Of a stretch of DNA of 64,000 nucleotides, positions 42,314 through 57,131 are shown in pieces (position 1 is the stretch's first letter; each line of letters begins with the position of its first letter). The stretch lies in assembly GCF_024713975.1 (NCBI RefSeq), contig NC_091097.1, positions 8,612,861 to 8,676,860 of the forward strand. The letters are read 5' to 3'. The DNA comes from Paralichthys olivaceus (taxonomy: Eukaryota > Chordata > Actinopteri > Pleuronectiformes > Paralichthyidae). The translations under genes and the position numbers were made by a program. The notes under the pieces are model-generated. The model was not told the DNA's origin, ran no database searches, and worked only from the letters and a program-made list of their open reading frames with translations.

Positions 42314-43079
42314 CAGGTTTTTATCCGTCTGTCTTTCTATTTACATGTTTTTATCTATCTATCTTATTATTATAATGATTCTGTAAATACTTATTAATTA
42401 CCAATAAAACTAATCTTTATCAGTTTAGATTTTGGCATTTGGCATGTTTACTGTACAAATAAACTTTGATTTAATAAAGAAGAGTTCAAATGTGTTTTGA
42501 ATGCAAATTATTAAGCTACTTATGTTAACCAATCCATCCAACATTTTGAACATCTCTGATGTGGGACCTTTGGTGGGGTTTTTCCTGCTCCTTCTTGGAC
42601 TTGGATTTGCTGCAGGTGAGACTTGATTTGTTTTTTTCCCACACAATGCTCAGCCATTAATTTGTATCTGCCCTTGGGCTATGAGAGCATTCTGCACATG
42701 TTTTCTTATTTCATAATGTGTGGGAGAGTTGTTTGTCTACCTGCGTGCCATTAAAGAAGAATTCAAAGCATCCCATCACACCATTCATCACTCAACACAG
42801 AGATGTTGATGCACAAGTGCTTCAGTTTCTCTCCATAAAATATTAACTGTAAATTAGAAATAGAAAACATGTTACCACTAGTTAGCCTGTATTGTGGATA
42901 GTTAAAATCAAAGACCAGACCAGTAAGGAGACATTAGTGTTGGTATTTACAGCCTGCAGAGGGGACCAGTGTGGGGAAGAAAGGCCTGGATGCCATGGGA
43001 AATGTGTCACCTAAGCTCCAAGGGCTTGTTGAAGCTAAAACTGTGAAGCTGTTAGAAGACCAGGGCCTGCGCTGACCTT

Positions 43080-43142
43080 AACTAAACAGAACCCCCCCAC
43101 TACCACCACCACCACCACACACACCACACACACACACACACA
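43080..43142. repeat. CCA/CA low-complexity tract
   Basis: Starts as accaccacc units and passes into (CA)n. Explains the Val/Cys-rich minus ORF across it. Confidence 0.85.
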
Positions 43143-43424
43143 GCTGAGAGTCATTCCCAGACAATAAAGGAACTGGTGGTGGAGGCTGTGGTTTGGCCTC
43201 AGTTTACGCCTCGTGTACAGAGGAGAACATATGAGACCATGTGAGATGTTTGCCTTCCTCAAAAACATTGTCGTAACGTGTAGCAACGGGCAAATAAAAC
43301 CAAGACCCATGCAGGGAGTCATTGCCATTGAGGGCTACATCAAATAACTATTTTGTTTTTTTCATCAGGGTCCAATAATTTTTCCCTGCAGGGACAACAA
43401 TGAAAATGTCAAAGAAACAATGTC

Positions 43425-43812
43425 CTATCTCGCAATGTTAAAGCAAGTGATTAAAAAACTCCCAGATCCACCATCTGATCTGGATCTGCACCATAATCCA
43501 AAAATTCCTGACCTACATTGCACCCTTTTACCAAATTTTGTTGTAATCTGTCCTTTAATTTTTGTGTAATTCTTTTTAAAGACAAACAAACAAGAATGAC
43601 ACTGAGTAGAGCGCATCCCTACGACAAGGCCCAACAGTCCCAGATCTGCACCAAAATTTAATCGACTCTTTCTTGGGTCAAGTCCCTCCCCTCCACAAAA
43701 TTATTTATGGTGATCTATTCAGTTGTTTTTGCATATTCCTGATAACGAACAAAAAAATCAACCAATAAACAAACAGACATGCGTGAAAACATGATCTCCC
43801 TGGCGGAGGTAA
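43425..43812 (-). mobile_element. Helitron-like repeat, two nested/adjacent copies
   Basis: The right edge is ctccctggcggaggtaat, the reversed 5' end of the family. An internal reversed 3' end (cactgagtagagcgcatccc) at about 43597 marks one element as 43597-43812. The phrases gatctggatctgcaccataa and ccaaattttgttgtaatctg at 43425-43595 belong to a second piece. Confidence 0.55.
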
Positions 43813-46405
43813 TAAATGATTGACAAATATCTGTGGGTTAATGACTCATTCTGTTGGGCACACTTGGTATCATCATTACAGGCACATACTTTCCCTAAAG
43901 AAGGGAGAGACTCATACCAGCCTCTCAACTGCATTTTCCTTAAATGAACAGATGAGTATTTTTGCTGATGTGATGGAAGGAAAGGGAAGGGAAGGCGTGA
44001 AGAAAGATGACACAATGACACGTTCCTCTGAGTTGGCTTTATGTCCCATAGCTGAGCACAGTGCCAGTGGTTGGTCATATGCCCCAAATAGTCCTTATGT
44101 ATCACATAGAGCAGGATTGGTCCAGTCTTACCATACCAAAGCCAATTTTGTTGCCACAAACAGCAACCAATGTAAAAGGGACCTATTGAGAGTGGACATT
44201 CCTCAGGCACTGCCGAGTCATTAGTGTCCAGCAACAAGGTTACATAACCTGTTTTGCCTCCTCAAATTGTTACCTTAAGTCTAAGTGAGCCCACTCTGAA
44301 GACTTGACCCTCTTTCTCTGCCAGCCCTCCCATTAAAGCCGGGGTCGGAGTTCAGTGGAGCTGCGTTAGTGAGGGAGCGCTACCCGGGCCCCCAGAGACT
44401 TAATGAAAACACATACCGGTGAATTAGCCTGCCAGCCTACAGTTTAGCTAACATAAATATGAGAAGTTTGGCCATGACCTGGGGGAGCGCGAACGCTTTC
44501 TGAGCCACTGGAACAAATAGGCCTAGTCATGACTGGGTCAGAAAACATGGCTCTATGTTTTAACAGGCGCTCAGGGTCTTGTTTAAGAGATTTTTATAGG
44601 GTGGAAGTGTATTTGACGTTGTTTCAACTTATGCCTGAGTTTGTATTTATGATATGACCGTAACACAGAGTGCCTTTGTTCTCCAGTAATGGAATTAGAA
44701 GACGATGGTTCCGTTCCAGTGAACCCTTCATCTCGTCCACACGCAGGTCGGATAATCAGAGGAGTTGTTGAAGAAGGCAAGAGAAGGTCAAAAGGTTTTT
44801 TACGAGCAGCCGGGCAGAAGCAATCCGGCGTTAAAGAATCGACCACTGCAGGATCTGAGTTAAAGTGCACTGTTAAGCTCTTGTATGACTCCCTTAGGTA
44901 AATGTGTTAGAGAGACAGACAGTCTCTTGTCCACTGTTTCAAAGATGTCCTTTCTCTCCTTTATGTTGCCCAGGGGAGTGTTAAAGAAAGGGAGGAGTGG
45001 TGGGCTCTCATTATGTAAGTGTTTTTCTTCTTTGACTATGTGACACTGTGCTGCTAAATGTTTGCTGCCGTGCATATATGAGGCTGCTAAGGCCTGGGCC
45101 GTTATGTTAAGATCTATGACTTTGATAACATCCCAGACTTTTCCTTTCTGCTTGACTGACCACAATGACCTGTTTCCACCCGCTGCTTATAACACAGAGG
45201 TATGAATGATGAGGTGTCCTTTTTTAGTTTTTAGTAAAGGTTCGAGTCTCTTTCATTGCCTCATTTTTCTCGTATTTCTTGTTTTGCTCCATCTCTGAGC
45301 AAGGACACCATGACAGCCACCTTCGTGCAAGCAATAATTTCGTGAGAACAAAAAGGCCAACAATCTTTCTTAGGAAATGTGTCTTGTTAACAAGGCCTTA
45401 AAGACTACATCTGCAAAATTTCAAAATGCTGAATCCTTACAGAGCGTGATTGCTGGCTGTCTAAAGTCTCTGTTTATGCTTCTCAGTCATAAACCATTGT
45501 TTACGCAGTGAGAAGATTCAGTCTAATGAATAGGTTCAGGCCCAGGAGGGCTACTCGGTAATCTCACCTTAGTCGATAAGTGTTCCCTGTCTTCTTTGGT
45601 TGCTTAAACAGGGCTTCAGTACAAAACACATGTGTCACATGTTGTGCAATTTGTAATTAACAATCGACTGATGTTCTGGCGAAAAAGCTCTGCTCTATGT
45701 TTCTGCATCACGGGCAAACGCTAATTTGCTTAGGTAGATAGCGTGCATGTTACCACTTACAGGGTTAGGGGAGGCTAACAGCAGGCTAATTTAATGCATG
45801 ATGTCATGCTTTCATTAACTCTATAAATCACCGGTGCGCTGGCGTAACAGTGGCGAGCCCAGGTCACACACTGGTGTGATCTCTAATCTGTTTTCGGTGA
45901 CCTCAGAGTAAAGTGTCTGAATGCAGCGGCAAAGGTCTCGCAACTCATAAAACCAAACAGCCCAATGGCTCTGGTTGATTTAGATGCTCAACTCACCACC
46001 CACGTATCAAAGCCTCCCCCCCCACCACCCGCAAACTACTGCTGGTATTTCTGCCACATCAACAACAGCGGTGAAAAAGGACAAATGTCTTCCTCTGTGA
46101 CCTGAAAGAGTTCCCAAACACTGGCGCTGGAAGTCGTACCACCTCGAGTCGTGCAGAGCTGACGTTGGAACGGTATTAAAAGATAAGTTCCTAATCCTTT
46201 TGGCAACTGAGAAAAACAGCGGAGGAGGGATAAAAATAAGACATCAGAATGGGCTCAAGATGTAATTGCCGTGATTGTGATCTAAAAGCGACGCATGGTA
46301 AACAGGCCTGCAGGGGAAGTGGTGTGTGGCCTCGCTGATTTATCATACTATTCTTCAAGGCGACATCATCAATGAGTCAGAGCTTTTCAGAGGTCCTCTG
46401 TGATT

Positions 46406-46752
46406 TATCTCCACCAAGGACGGTATGTTTTCGCCTCTGTCCATTTATTCACTGGTTGGTTGTTTGTATACAAGAGCACTTCTGAACGGATTACGACAAA
46501 ACTTGGTGGCAGGATGCAGTATGGGTCAGGAGTGAACCTATAAAACTTTGGTCTGGATCCAGATTAGGGGACGGATCGAGGAATGTTTTTTTCACATTTA
46601 ACTTGATTTCTCAGAGAATAATTCATGTGTCTTGATGATAAAAATCTATGAGTGTGTGAAGGGGGGTGCAGATCCAAATAAAAATATGGATCTAGTGATT
46701 TTAAATGTGGTCTCATAAGGGGCATTGTAAAGGTATGCACTCCAGTTTCTTG
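46406..46752 (+). mobile_element. Helitron-like non-autonomous repeat, copy D
   Basis: tatctccaccaaggacggta start, gaacggattacgacaaaact, agtatgggtcaggagtgaac, tctcagagaataattcatg, ending aaggtatgcactcca. The terminal hairpin is truncated. Confidence 0.6.
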
Positions 46753-49700
46753 TTAATTTGTTTATTGGACAATTCTGGAATTTCAGTTTATTCAAATAAG
46801 CTGCTTGTAAAATGATTGACATTATGAGCATACTTGTATTTCTTTATGCGTTTGTTAAAAACAAAATAAAGATGAGTCTTTCTCAAATATCTTTTATCAA
46901 TATTATCCATTTAAGTAAATAATCTAACCCTAATTGGACTGTCTAGAACAGGCATCCTATAGTATGACTTTCTCTTAGCATCTGCAACTAAGTAGGACAT
47001 TTGCAACTCATACAAGTCTTACTAATAATTACTTTTCTCAAAACTAGCAGGACACTGTTGTTGCTGTAAACTTATTTTCCACGAGGACGTCTCAGGTGAA
47101 CGAGAGAACATGTTTTTCAACTCCTCACAGTCCCGGTGGAGCTTCATTTGTCAAATGCGTCCCTCCAGGCTCTCACACACACACACGTACCTCTCTGTTT
47201 GCATCTCTGTCACAAATCATCCCAAAACAACAGCCCCTCTTTGACAGCCCTGTTGCTACAGTCAGCAGCAGGAGCAACGTCAGCCCCCCTTTTTGGTGGC
47301 CTAATATTTTGAAAATGGGGTGACACTTATGGATGTTAATTACATTCAAACAGCTGGTTTTGGTTCGTCTTTCCTGACCAGAAAACCGATGGGAAAAGCT
47401 GACATGATGCTCAGGATGAATGCACCAGATGAGAAACCCTGAGGACAGACAAAGTAGGGCACTGGGAATGCTTGTGTTTAAATTGCAGACCCACTGATTG
47501 CAGTGGAAAGCTTGAGTGTGAACTATACGTCTCTTTTTTTGTTTGGCCGCAAATATGAATTTGGCTTTTGCAGACTTTTTTTCCCTCTAGGTTGCAGCGG
47601 CTGATTTGTCATCTGTCAGGCTGCACTGTGTGGGCTGGTGCAGAACAGCAGCACAGGAAGAGAAGGCTGAGACAGAGAGTAGATGAAAGCTGAACTGCAG
47701 GTAGAGGCAACCGAGCAGTATGTTCTGCCTCATCCTGCCTCACTTTCTGGCAATGTGACCTCCCAGCACGGAGGAAGTCATAACTACAGCTCTGCACACG
47801 TCTGCGAGACGCTCTCTGCAAGTGAAGGCAGTAATTGCGGTAAAGTGATTATTTCCTTCAGGCAGCAGAAACAAAAAACTGTATAAACAAGACAAGACAC
47901 ACATAGACAAGCCTAGTGTGAGACAAAAACAAAATACAGCAGCTGCATTCACATAAAAATAAAAAGGCATTAGTCACATGCAAGAACTCTAGATTGGCCA
48001 AAATAGCTCCATGCATACTTAAGTATTACCCCGCACTAAAGGCCATTGGGGTGTTGGCATTAACAGATGCAGCCAGGCTTAACCACAGACACGCAGCACA
48101 GACAGACCAACTTAGAAACCGAAAGGGTTTTCTCAGCTGTTGCTTCTGTCTCGGGTCTCCATCCTCCCTCACAGCCTCATCATTGTCTCATTAATCCAAC
48201 AATAGACACATAAACCCTTTCACAGCTCAATCACTGTACACGCTTTGTGCTGAACAGCACTTGCATTACTCAGATAATATCAAAGTGGATTAAACACAAC
48301 TTGAGAAAAATTTGAATACCAGACACCTTCTTGGACCAGATGAGAAATTCTGCCTAACACCAGTCGCCATCCATCAAACCGTTATCTGTGTGGGTTGGTT
48401 GCCAAAACAAACTACTGTTGTGTCAGTTGGGGCTTGATGACACAGTAAAGTAAAGTTGTAAAAAAAGAAATAGCAACTGCAGTCTGGCCATAATGAATCG
48501 AATTTCCCAGCAACTCAAGATAAAGAAAATGGAGGAGTGAATTTGGCTTTTCACCCTTTTCTGAGATGCTCAGATAAACCTAAAACCAGTCAGCGAGGCT
48601 TGGAAGAATATGAATCGCTCGAATGTGAAGAGAGAGCGAAAGAAGACGTGCCAGCGGCTGGAGAAGAAAGACGAGAGAAGGAAACAGAGGAAATGGGGAA
48701 GCGGACAAATCCGTTTGGAATGTCTGACTCAGGAAAGAAATGGAAACAATTTATTTTGATTGGCGAGCGAACATGGGAAGCGGGGAGAGGTGGGGTGGTG
48801 AGTATTAAGAAATAGGGTGGTGTTAATCGTGCAGAAATGCCAGTGAGATTAAAAAATATGTCGAGAAACAAAGACTAATTGAAAAGGAGCTTGAAGACAA
48901 TGAAGTAACTTGTGGTGCTTTGCAGAAAATCTCTTAGTAAAGCCAACACCTTGAAAGTAAGAATGGTAAACAAGAATTTGAATCATGATGAACGTCTGTG
49001 AGGAAAATCTGCAACAGTCATTTTCTAACATTTCATATATTTTTCATAGCCAAGGGAATTTCCAGATTATTTTTTAAACATTGGCTTTGTCCAAGAGGAA
49101 ATATTTCACCCACAAAGTTATTGGACATGACAGAACACACGTGATACTTTTGGAAAAATATTGACAAATAAAAACCATGAGCTTCTTCTGCCTAAAACCA
49201 ACTCACACCCTCCGTCTGAGTCTCCAGCATCTCCACTGAGTCTCCACTGAATAAAACAAATCTTCCTGGTCACCACACACAGTCACAGCCCAGTGACTCC
49301 AGCAACAGCAGGTAGACGCGACCATATGTCATCTGAGGAATGGCAGGGGTCAAAGGTCGGCTCGCTGCTAATGATTACCTGCTGAACCACGCCGCTTCGG
49401 TTATCCTTGTTTGTTTGCGTAGCTGTGGTTACGGTGCAACAAGCTGCTGCATTAAGGATACATGCCCACTCCCCTTCATCACCATGCCAACTTCTACCAT
49501 CCTCTTGACAATGAGTCCAGAAATAAGGAAAACATAATAATTGCAAATCAATATAAAGTTAGAATCAAATAAAATGCACAGCCAACTTGAAAGCGTTGTG
49601 ACGTCAAAATCTAAAGAGCTTTAGATTTTTTTCTCTCTGTGTGTAGGCAGAGTTTGCTTTAAAGCCGGCATAGCAGATTTTTTAAAGGAGTTCAGCCTCG

Positions 49701-52639
49701 TCCTTGTTTCCATCCCACCACAAGGCCATTAGTGAAAGCTCTGTGGTTTTTGGTTTATGGGCAGGTCTCGACTTCAAATGAGGTGAAGGACAGAAAAATC
49801 ACAAGCCACCTCATAAGAGACACGACAGTCATGATTTTGCGAGGTGAAAACAGCACATAGGTAGGTTTCATGAGCTCAAGGGCCACAGCTTTGAACGTGA
49901 TAGGCGAGCGGCCAGTGTGAATTAAGTCGAAATGTTCATTCGGCCAGTTGTGTGTGTGTGTCTATACATATGCATGGTGTGTGTTTGCCTGCCCCCGTGT
50001 TTGTGTTTGTCTTTGTGTAATCAGCGGGCAGCTTGCTCGGTTGCCTTTTGTGACTTGCACGAGGAGGGAGGTGAGGGTCAAAGGTCAAACAAAATCGATC
50101 AGTTCCTTCTTTGCTGCAAATGTCACACCTCCTTTATTCATATTGTGAACAGTTGCACTGTGTAATGCAAGAAAACCCCCCCAAGCCATTATTTGTCATG
50201 TGCTTACAGGAATAGTAGTGAGTTAACTTAGTTTAGCATCAACACTGAACTGTAACCATAGACTGTATAACTCACAAAAAAGAACAGTAACATAAGATGT
50301 CAAACCTTTTTCCAGTCCTGATGGTATGTCGCTGTTATTTGCATTTTTGAGATCAGTTTGGTCATTTCTATTTTCTGTAGCTGACACCGATCTGTTAAGA
50401 AGTTAACTTTTTTCAAAGTCACATTCCACATTATAAAAAAGTTGGGCTTAAAAAGTCTGGGTGAAGGTTATAACATTTATTGGCCTATGGGAGGTTATAG
50501 AGGGCAAAATGATTTATGAGAAGAAGGACATTTAGGTCAAATGCCTCAATGCAAATGATTAAACAGAATTTTATTTGTTGCTCTCAGCTCATAAATTATT
50601 TAATGTATTGTGTATATGTGGAGAATTTCAGCCTCGTGGTAGCAACAGGGGTCACTGGACTAATTGGGAATCAAATACATCCCCAGCAAAAGTGATGGAA
50701 AACCAACCAAAACGTTTTGATACATGTTGACATGGACCAAAGTGTTGGTCAGAGCCAAACTGTGGCAGTGGTGGGGGAGGGTTATGGGGTCTAAAATATG
50801 TAGGGATCATCCCCTTGGGACTGGGATCCCCAACCAACTTCAATGAAGGAGAAAAAAAATCTGTACAAATTCGCAGACACTAAAATCTGACTTATACATA
50901 ACACAATTACCTAAATATGTTTGCAAAGCTCATAAACCTATTTTTATATTTCTTCTTCTCCACAGATATCATTCATCTCATTCTGTTGTACTGGCTGTGC
51001 CCAAGTGAGCTGCCACTGTTTTGCGTCTCACTCATACAAACAAATACTTCTCCAGCCTTGGCAGCTTGAATCCCCCATGAACTTGAGTCTGGCGTCTCCT
51101 TCACTCTCATAATTTTGTATTCTGTTCCCACTTCCTCACGTTCTTTGCCCTCTACAGGACCTCCCAGAGAGACACCTAAACTTAAGAGCGACTGCCCATA
51201 CTTGTGTGTGTGTTTCCACCAACTTAGCAATCCCAGCTATGACTTATAGCTCTTGCTGACAGCCAGTTATTCATGCTTCCCTCCAGGCCTCTATGGTAAA
51301 ACTGTTTTCTTTACTACCCCCCCTCATCTTTTCAGCTGATTGCATCACAAATCAGACAAGTGACCAAAATCCATGCACCAATCAATCAAACTTTTCTAAA
51401 CATGCTCATTTTCCCCAGGAAGGAATTTATTCAGGCTTTTTTTTAACAGAAGTTACCCTCTGTTCTGTTTTATAATCTGGTGAAGGATTTTAGGTGTGCA
51501 ATATAACCGGTCACAGAATATTGTAAATGTAAGATAAATTGCCCATTAAACAATATTTAAAGGGTTGGAGAGTGTCCAGCTTTCGGTGATCTGCAGCTCC
51601 TTCCTCACGCTGAATGGGAACATAAAACACTCTGGCAGGGATTCAGACTCAGAGTTAAACGCCCTCCAGGCCGATGTCTGTGGCCTCGCTGAGGGCGTGT
51701 CCCCGCTTTGAGGAGACAACCGCCCCTGACTCACCCTCCTCTAAATCCAAACCCTGAGACCCCACAAATAAAGGCACTGGTTAGAGCCATCTGTTGGTAA
51801 CATAATCTTCCCTGTTAATTCAAGTGATTTGTCTGGGAATCTGGATGTCACATGTATTTGTGTGGGTGGTGTGTTGGGTTGATGATACATCCACATTTAT
51901 ATCCAAATTATGTGACTTTTTCCGAAGTTGAAAGCAGAGTTGGATTTTCGTGCATGGTCACAAATCTTACACATCTTCATCTTCATTCATAGCTTTGCAT
52001 TTATCATAGACAGGGCCTCTTGTGTTAACAGACACTGAATTGCTCCTTTGTCTCTTCCATCCCTATTGAGTGAAGTGTGTGCTGGAGAGGGGACCATCGT
52101 CACCATGGGATGGATGTTATTTGGTATTCTGTGCCACCATTCGCCTCCCTGGACATAACTCTGAGCTCACTGAACATGTTTCTCACACCCCTCAATCTCG
52201 CCAGGGGGGACAGGAAACGTTTATGTCCGTCTGCGTCGTTGCGATGGTTATGCGTTGGGTCGGGAAGAATGCAGCACCCAGATGCTGAATCTCAAGGAAT
52301 CTCCCTGCTGACGCAAGGCCAGGCGGATGGAATCTGCTGCCACATCTGTGTTAAACCAGTGGCAGGACTGGAATTATTTGGAAATGTTGATTCTGATTAC
52401 TGGTTTCGTGAAAAACAACCTCAGGACCTCATTTACATTACAAGGTATCTTTACAAAAACAGTCTTTAAATAGGAAAGTTCAACAATTTTATATATTGTT
52501 AAAATTTTAAGATGTACACTTTTCCAGCAACAATTCAGATTACAAATCTCATGAAAAATACTATAGCGTGTACTTCTGTCATGCAAGGCACAACAGAAAC
52601 CACATTTAAATCTACCAGATCTGGTGAAAAAAACACACC

Positions 52640-52830
52640 CTATCTTGTAGTATTAAAAAAATACCCAGAGATCTGCTCCTTTGTCTAGATAGCCAAACTT
52701 TAATGGGATCTTTCTGGGCCTGTATCTCATTCTTCTGCCATGGAAAAGTGTTCAGATGTTTTTGCGTAATCCTGCTGACAAACATATACAAACATGAACA
52801 GGGCTGAAAACATAACCTCCCTGGCAGATG
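52640..52830 (-). mobile_element. Helitron-like repeat fragment, copy E
   Basis: Reverse orientation: ends cataacctccctggcagatg, with tttttgcgtaatcctgctga inside, matching the 5' half of the family. Confidence 0.5.
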
Positions 52831-54374
52831 AAATTAATAATATAAACATTTCAAGCAAATAAGTACAAAGTGCTTTCCATGGTCAAAATTGAACATGCCA
52901 TATTAAAAAGGACAATTCTAGATAAAATTAAAAAAGTTAAGTGAACAGCTCATACAAAAGAAGTCAAATATATCAGTTAAAATAAATAATAATACGAAAT
53001 AATTATAATAGAACAACAGACTTATTGTAATTCTTATTTGTTATTAGTATTATTACATTTTTTGACGAACATTTCATGAAAAATCAGACTTTCCCTTAAT
53101 CTACTCTGACGTCTCTCTCCTCTGAGACTTTTCCAGCACCTTTGATGTAACTTCACTTTTGTCTGGGCAGTAATGTTAATGAGGAGAGCAGCGTATGTCC
53201 ACTGCAGTATTTGATGTGAAGCACTGATCAAAGACCCCAGAGACAGATGAGTCGTACAATCCGGCCCAGTTTACTGAAAGAGTCAGACAGCCATGACGGT
53301 CATGAATTAAACCAAGTCAAAGCTCACATGGCTCAGGCTCCGAGGAGCGTTTCCTCAATGCTTTTATGCACTTAAATTCCCAGGAAAAGGTTTGTCTCTT
53401 TTTCTCAGAAGTGCACAGCCAGTGTTTGTAAGTGGAAGTGAAACATGTCCTGATGTCATCAGATGAAGCGCACACATGTTAAGGCCACCACCATAACCTG
53501 CTTTGCCTGACAGACTTGATAACTGAGAATGAAACAGTTTATTCAGCTGATAAAAAGACATCATGTAATTAGTTACAAAATTAATAAAGAATTAAACCCT
53601 TTTCACTTTACTAAAGATGTTTTGGCAACTTCATCCCAATTCCTTTCAGCCAAAAATATTTCACTCTATTTGTATTATTTCACACAAATGTATCTATTAG
53701 GTACTTTTTACATAGCAAATATAGTCTTAATAAACATTTGTTGTAAATTAAACCAGTGCCTCCCAGCCTCTTGGCACGTGACCTGTGGTTGGGGTCAGAT
53801 TTCTTGGTTTTGGATGTCTGACTTGTTATCAGTTCACCTCAAAACTGCACATGATTTCATTTAGATCATTTCCAAGGGTTTAAAACAACCAATATGTCAC
53901 AATAAAAAGCAAAGATTAGTGAAAAGCTTCAAAGCTTTTTTTTCTAATTTGTGCATTTCTTTCTTTTTCACCTTCCTTTAACTATCTCATGACCTCTTAG
54001 GTTTATTGTGACCCTTTTTAACCTTAAATCAAGCAAGGGTTGGACTCCATCTAATTATTTGTCTAATTACTTCCCTATGAAGCATTAAAATGATATGTAA
54101 GCATTCATAAAGCCCTTTGTTAGAATTTAAATATTGTAAATTATACATTATTTAAAATAATAAGAACCCTCTGATTCCTAGGACAGTTCGTAGGTCAGAA
54201 TCAAGAAGAACTGTTTGCGTTTCTTGCATCTGTTAAGGAAATCATACATTTGTTTGTCAGCAGAATTACAGAAAAACTTCTGAAACACTTGCATGGAGCA
54301 TGAATCAGGGAAGAGTTAAGTGTAAATCCAGGCATGTTGATGGTTAGAAGAAATTAAAAAATGTTATGAGTAAT

Positions 54375-54482
54375 TTTTGTCAATTTCTCAGTAAATAATG
54401 TACGGCCCAAGATGTGAACATATTTCAGATTGTTTTGCTTTAGCGGAGGTATGTACTGTAGCTATTGGGTGCTATTCTAGCT
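54375..54482 (+). mobile_element. Helitron-like repeat fragment, copy F (3' end)
   Basis: Contains caatttctcagtaaataatg and the family 3' end gcggaggtatgtactgtagc ... gctattctagct with terminal CTAG. Confidence 0.45.
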
Positions 54483-55727
54483 GTAAGTATAAGGGTGTGA
54501 AGGGCAATGAGCAACACCCAAACATGTGACCTTCCAAATGAGCCATAAACAAGGAAGGAATGTGAAGGTGAGTTCACTGCAGCGCGATTGACAGAAACTG
54601 AGAGTGGCTGGAATGTAAGGGAGAGTCAAACTGGCCCATCAGCTTGGTTTAATGCCCATATTAGGCTGTTAGTGCCATGGCATTCCCGACATGCCCGTCT
54701 TGAAGAGTGCCATGCTTGTCACTCCCAGAATTCAACTTAATTTCTTGGGTTGGCCAAGTCACGGAAAAGCTGTCTTATATAACCAGCAGCTAATAATCAT
54801 GTGTTTGGGCTCATCTCCTCCTCCTGACTACTTTATCTGCTGCCTCCACAAGAAGTCTTCTTTCTAAAACCCAAATTATAGACCAAAAGGTTCTTACGTA
54901 ATAATTGCCAAGTATGATAAACTGTCAGCAGAAATGTTTGCCCCAGATATGGCTGAATGCTCTGCTTATGTTGGAGGACCTCTGTGGATCCCGGAGGATC
55001 GTGCAACGCAGCACATTTCCCAGAGATTTCTTTTGACCTTTGCGCTGTCGTCTCGTAACCGCAAGACAGATTCAAAGGCTGTCAACCAGAGGGATGTCTG
55101 AGAAACTCTTCAGCATGTCACAGTGACCCCGCTCTATCGCTGCCCAACTGTACCTTAGCCTCTAACTCGTCCTCTTATCACTTTAAAAGACAGCAGCATT
55201 AGGGGCGTTAATACAAGAAAAGTAAGATAGGAGTAGCTCCTGCTACAGAACATGGAGGGATGTGTGATAAGCACGTAGCTTATTGGCAACATTTACCATC
55301 CATTCCCACACTTGAGGGACTTGGCTCCTGATCATGGTCATTTAATGTGAAGAAATTATGTTAAGACGAGATAAGACCCAGATGGTCTTTGCAAATCTTT
55401 CTTCAAATGCATCCTATAAGCATATACAAGGCTGCAGAAAAAGTTATCCGATCTACTGTAATAAATAACCTTTTCTGGTGCAAAGGTGGCCAAAAAGTGA
55501 ATACTACTCTTCTCTTGATTGCTATTTTTATGGGCTAGTATCCTATTTGACCTTTGCTTATATAAGCTGTTGCATGTGGCACGACATTATCATAAATAAA
55601 TCTTATTTGACACAGCATGTAGGGTGATACAATCACAACAGCAGAGATTTGAGCAGGATGCTAAATCTCCTCCAGCTCCTGTACTTTTAAACAAGAAGAG
55701 AAAAAAGAAGAGATCTCATGAGGCAAT

Positions 55728-56012
55728 AATTACCTCCACCAAGGAAGAGATGTTTCTTACCACTGTCTGTTTGTTTGTTTTGTTGTGTGCAGGATGATGC
55801 AAAAATTGAGAAGGATTTTGATGAAAATTTGTGGAAGGATGCGGGATGGCTTCGGTGCAGGTTCCAGCATTTTCATTGTTTTCCAAGAGAATAATTTATG
55901 GATCTTAAAAAACAGCTGGCATATTTAAGGGACTGATCTATAAGTGTAAGCAATTTGGTGCAGCTTGAGTGAATTTAAGGGGACTGTGGGGCCTTGGCAG
56001 AGGTATGAGAGT
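55728..56012 (+). mobile_element. Helitron-like non-autonomous repeat, copy G
   Basis: Starts aattacctccaccaaggaag, contains gtttgtttgttttgttgtg and ccaagagaataatttatgg, ends ggccttggcagaggtatgag. The 3' hairpin is decayed. Confidence 0.55.
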
Positions 56013-57131
56013 TTTGCCTGGGATGTGATATTTCTTCTGTTTAGAAATTAACAGCCTTACTGTTGTTTTAATCATACTGACAGGGTATTTATGCATTACA
56101 AACCTAATCATTAAACTGTCAAATTTATCATGTGGTCACGTGAAATATTGAAGACACATATCTGGGTTCTTTAACAACCTCAAATATGACTTCTCACTTT
56201 CTCTTTGCCCTGTACATTAGTTTACTGTCATCACCTGTTGTAAAGTGAAATTGGCAGGAAGTGAAACAGAGGGGAAACAAAGCCATCAGAGCAAACAAGT
56301 TACTCAGAAACTCTACGTTGGCTTTCGCTGCAGGTCGACGCTCTCTTTGTTGCTCTGCAGCTTCTTTTCAAGTGTAGCTCAGACAAAACCTGTGAGGAGA
56401 CAACCAATGAGAACACCACAGTGTCAAAAAAAACCTGCGCAGGTAAGTCAGAAATGAAGACGAACAACATTTCTCTTTATTCAGAAGTATTTGTATGGTA
56501 ATAACAAGGAATTGCTCTCTCTGTGGAACATACTGGACCTGTGCATAGTGCAGATGACAAAGAGCGATAAGGAAATATGATCCATCAAAATGCGTCAGTT
56601 AGAGGGCGGGGAGGGAAATGTGCTCGCGGTGATTGGCATTTAGCAGGTTTGCATGCCACAGGTGTGGAACTCAGTGTCACTGTGTTCTTGTCAAGTCGAG
56701 GTTACATACAGTAACTGTGGTGTGGGCAGGGGATACATTCCCATTAGACTTCTAGGGCACTTCTAGGGTCATTGTCATAGACTGTCTGCCAAGGTTTCAC
56801 TGCAGCTTCTCTCTGACAGCAAGCTTATGCAAAAATAGGTGGGGTATCAAAAAGCAACAAAGCCGTCTCCAAGACAAACAATAAATATGTTAAATATGTT
56901 CAGCCATGTAAGGACTGGATATGTTAAGTGTGTGGCAGGGAAATCTTAGTTTAGGTGAATTGGTTGCATTCAAGAGTCAAGGGGAGATGGGTTTGTTGAG
57001 TTTCTGCACATGAGGACAGAGCAAAATATAAAATGCATGTTAGAATGTAGCAGTTTCTGATGTTATGTGCGTGAGCATGTTTTCCCTCTTACTGTCATTT
57101 ATGCTCATACAGCCAACCACATTGTGCCTAC

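Noticed and set aside
44689-44901. 70-codon plus ORF with an ATG
   Set aside because: Looks protein-like in composition but has no supporting splice sites, promoter or recognised motif; too short to call.
45235-45255. GGTTCGAGTC resembling a tRNA B box
   Set aside because: No A box or cloverleaf can be formed in the upstream 50 bases.
48537-48815. 92-codon Glu/Arg-rich plus ORF
   Set aside because: Purine-rich composition explains the openness; no homology recognised and the antisense frame is open too.
52077-52469. 130-codon plus ORF
   Set aside because: No recognisable domain, overlaps other-frame ORFs of similar length, and lies in non-genic DNA.
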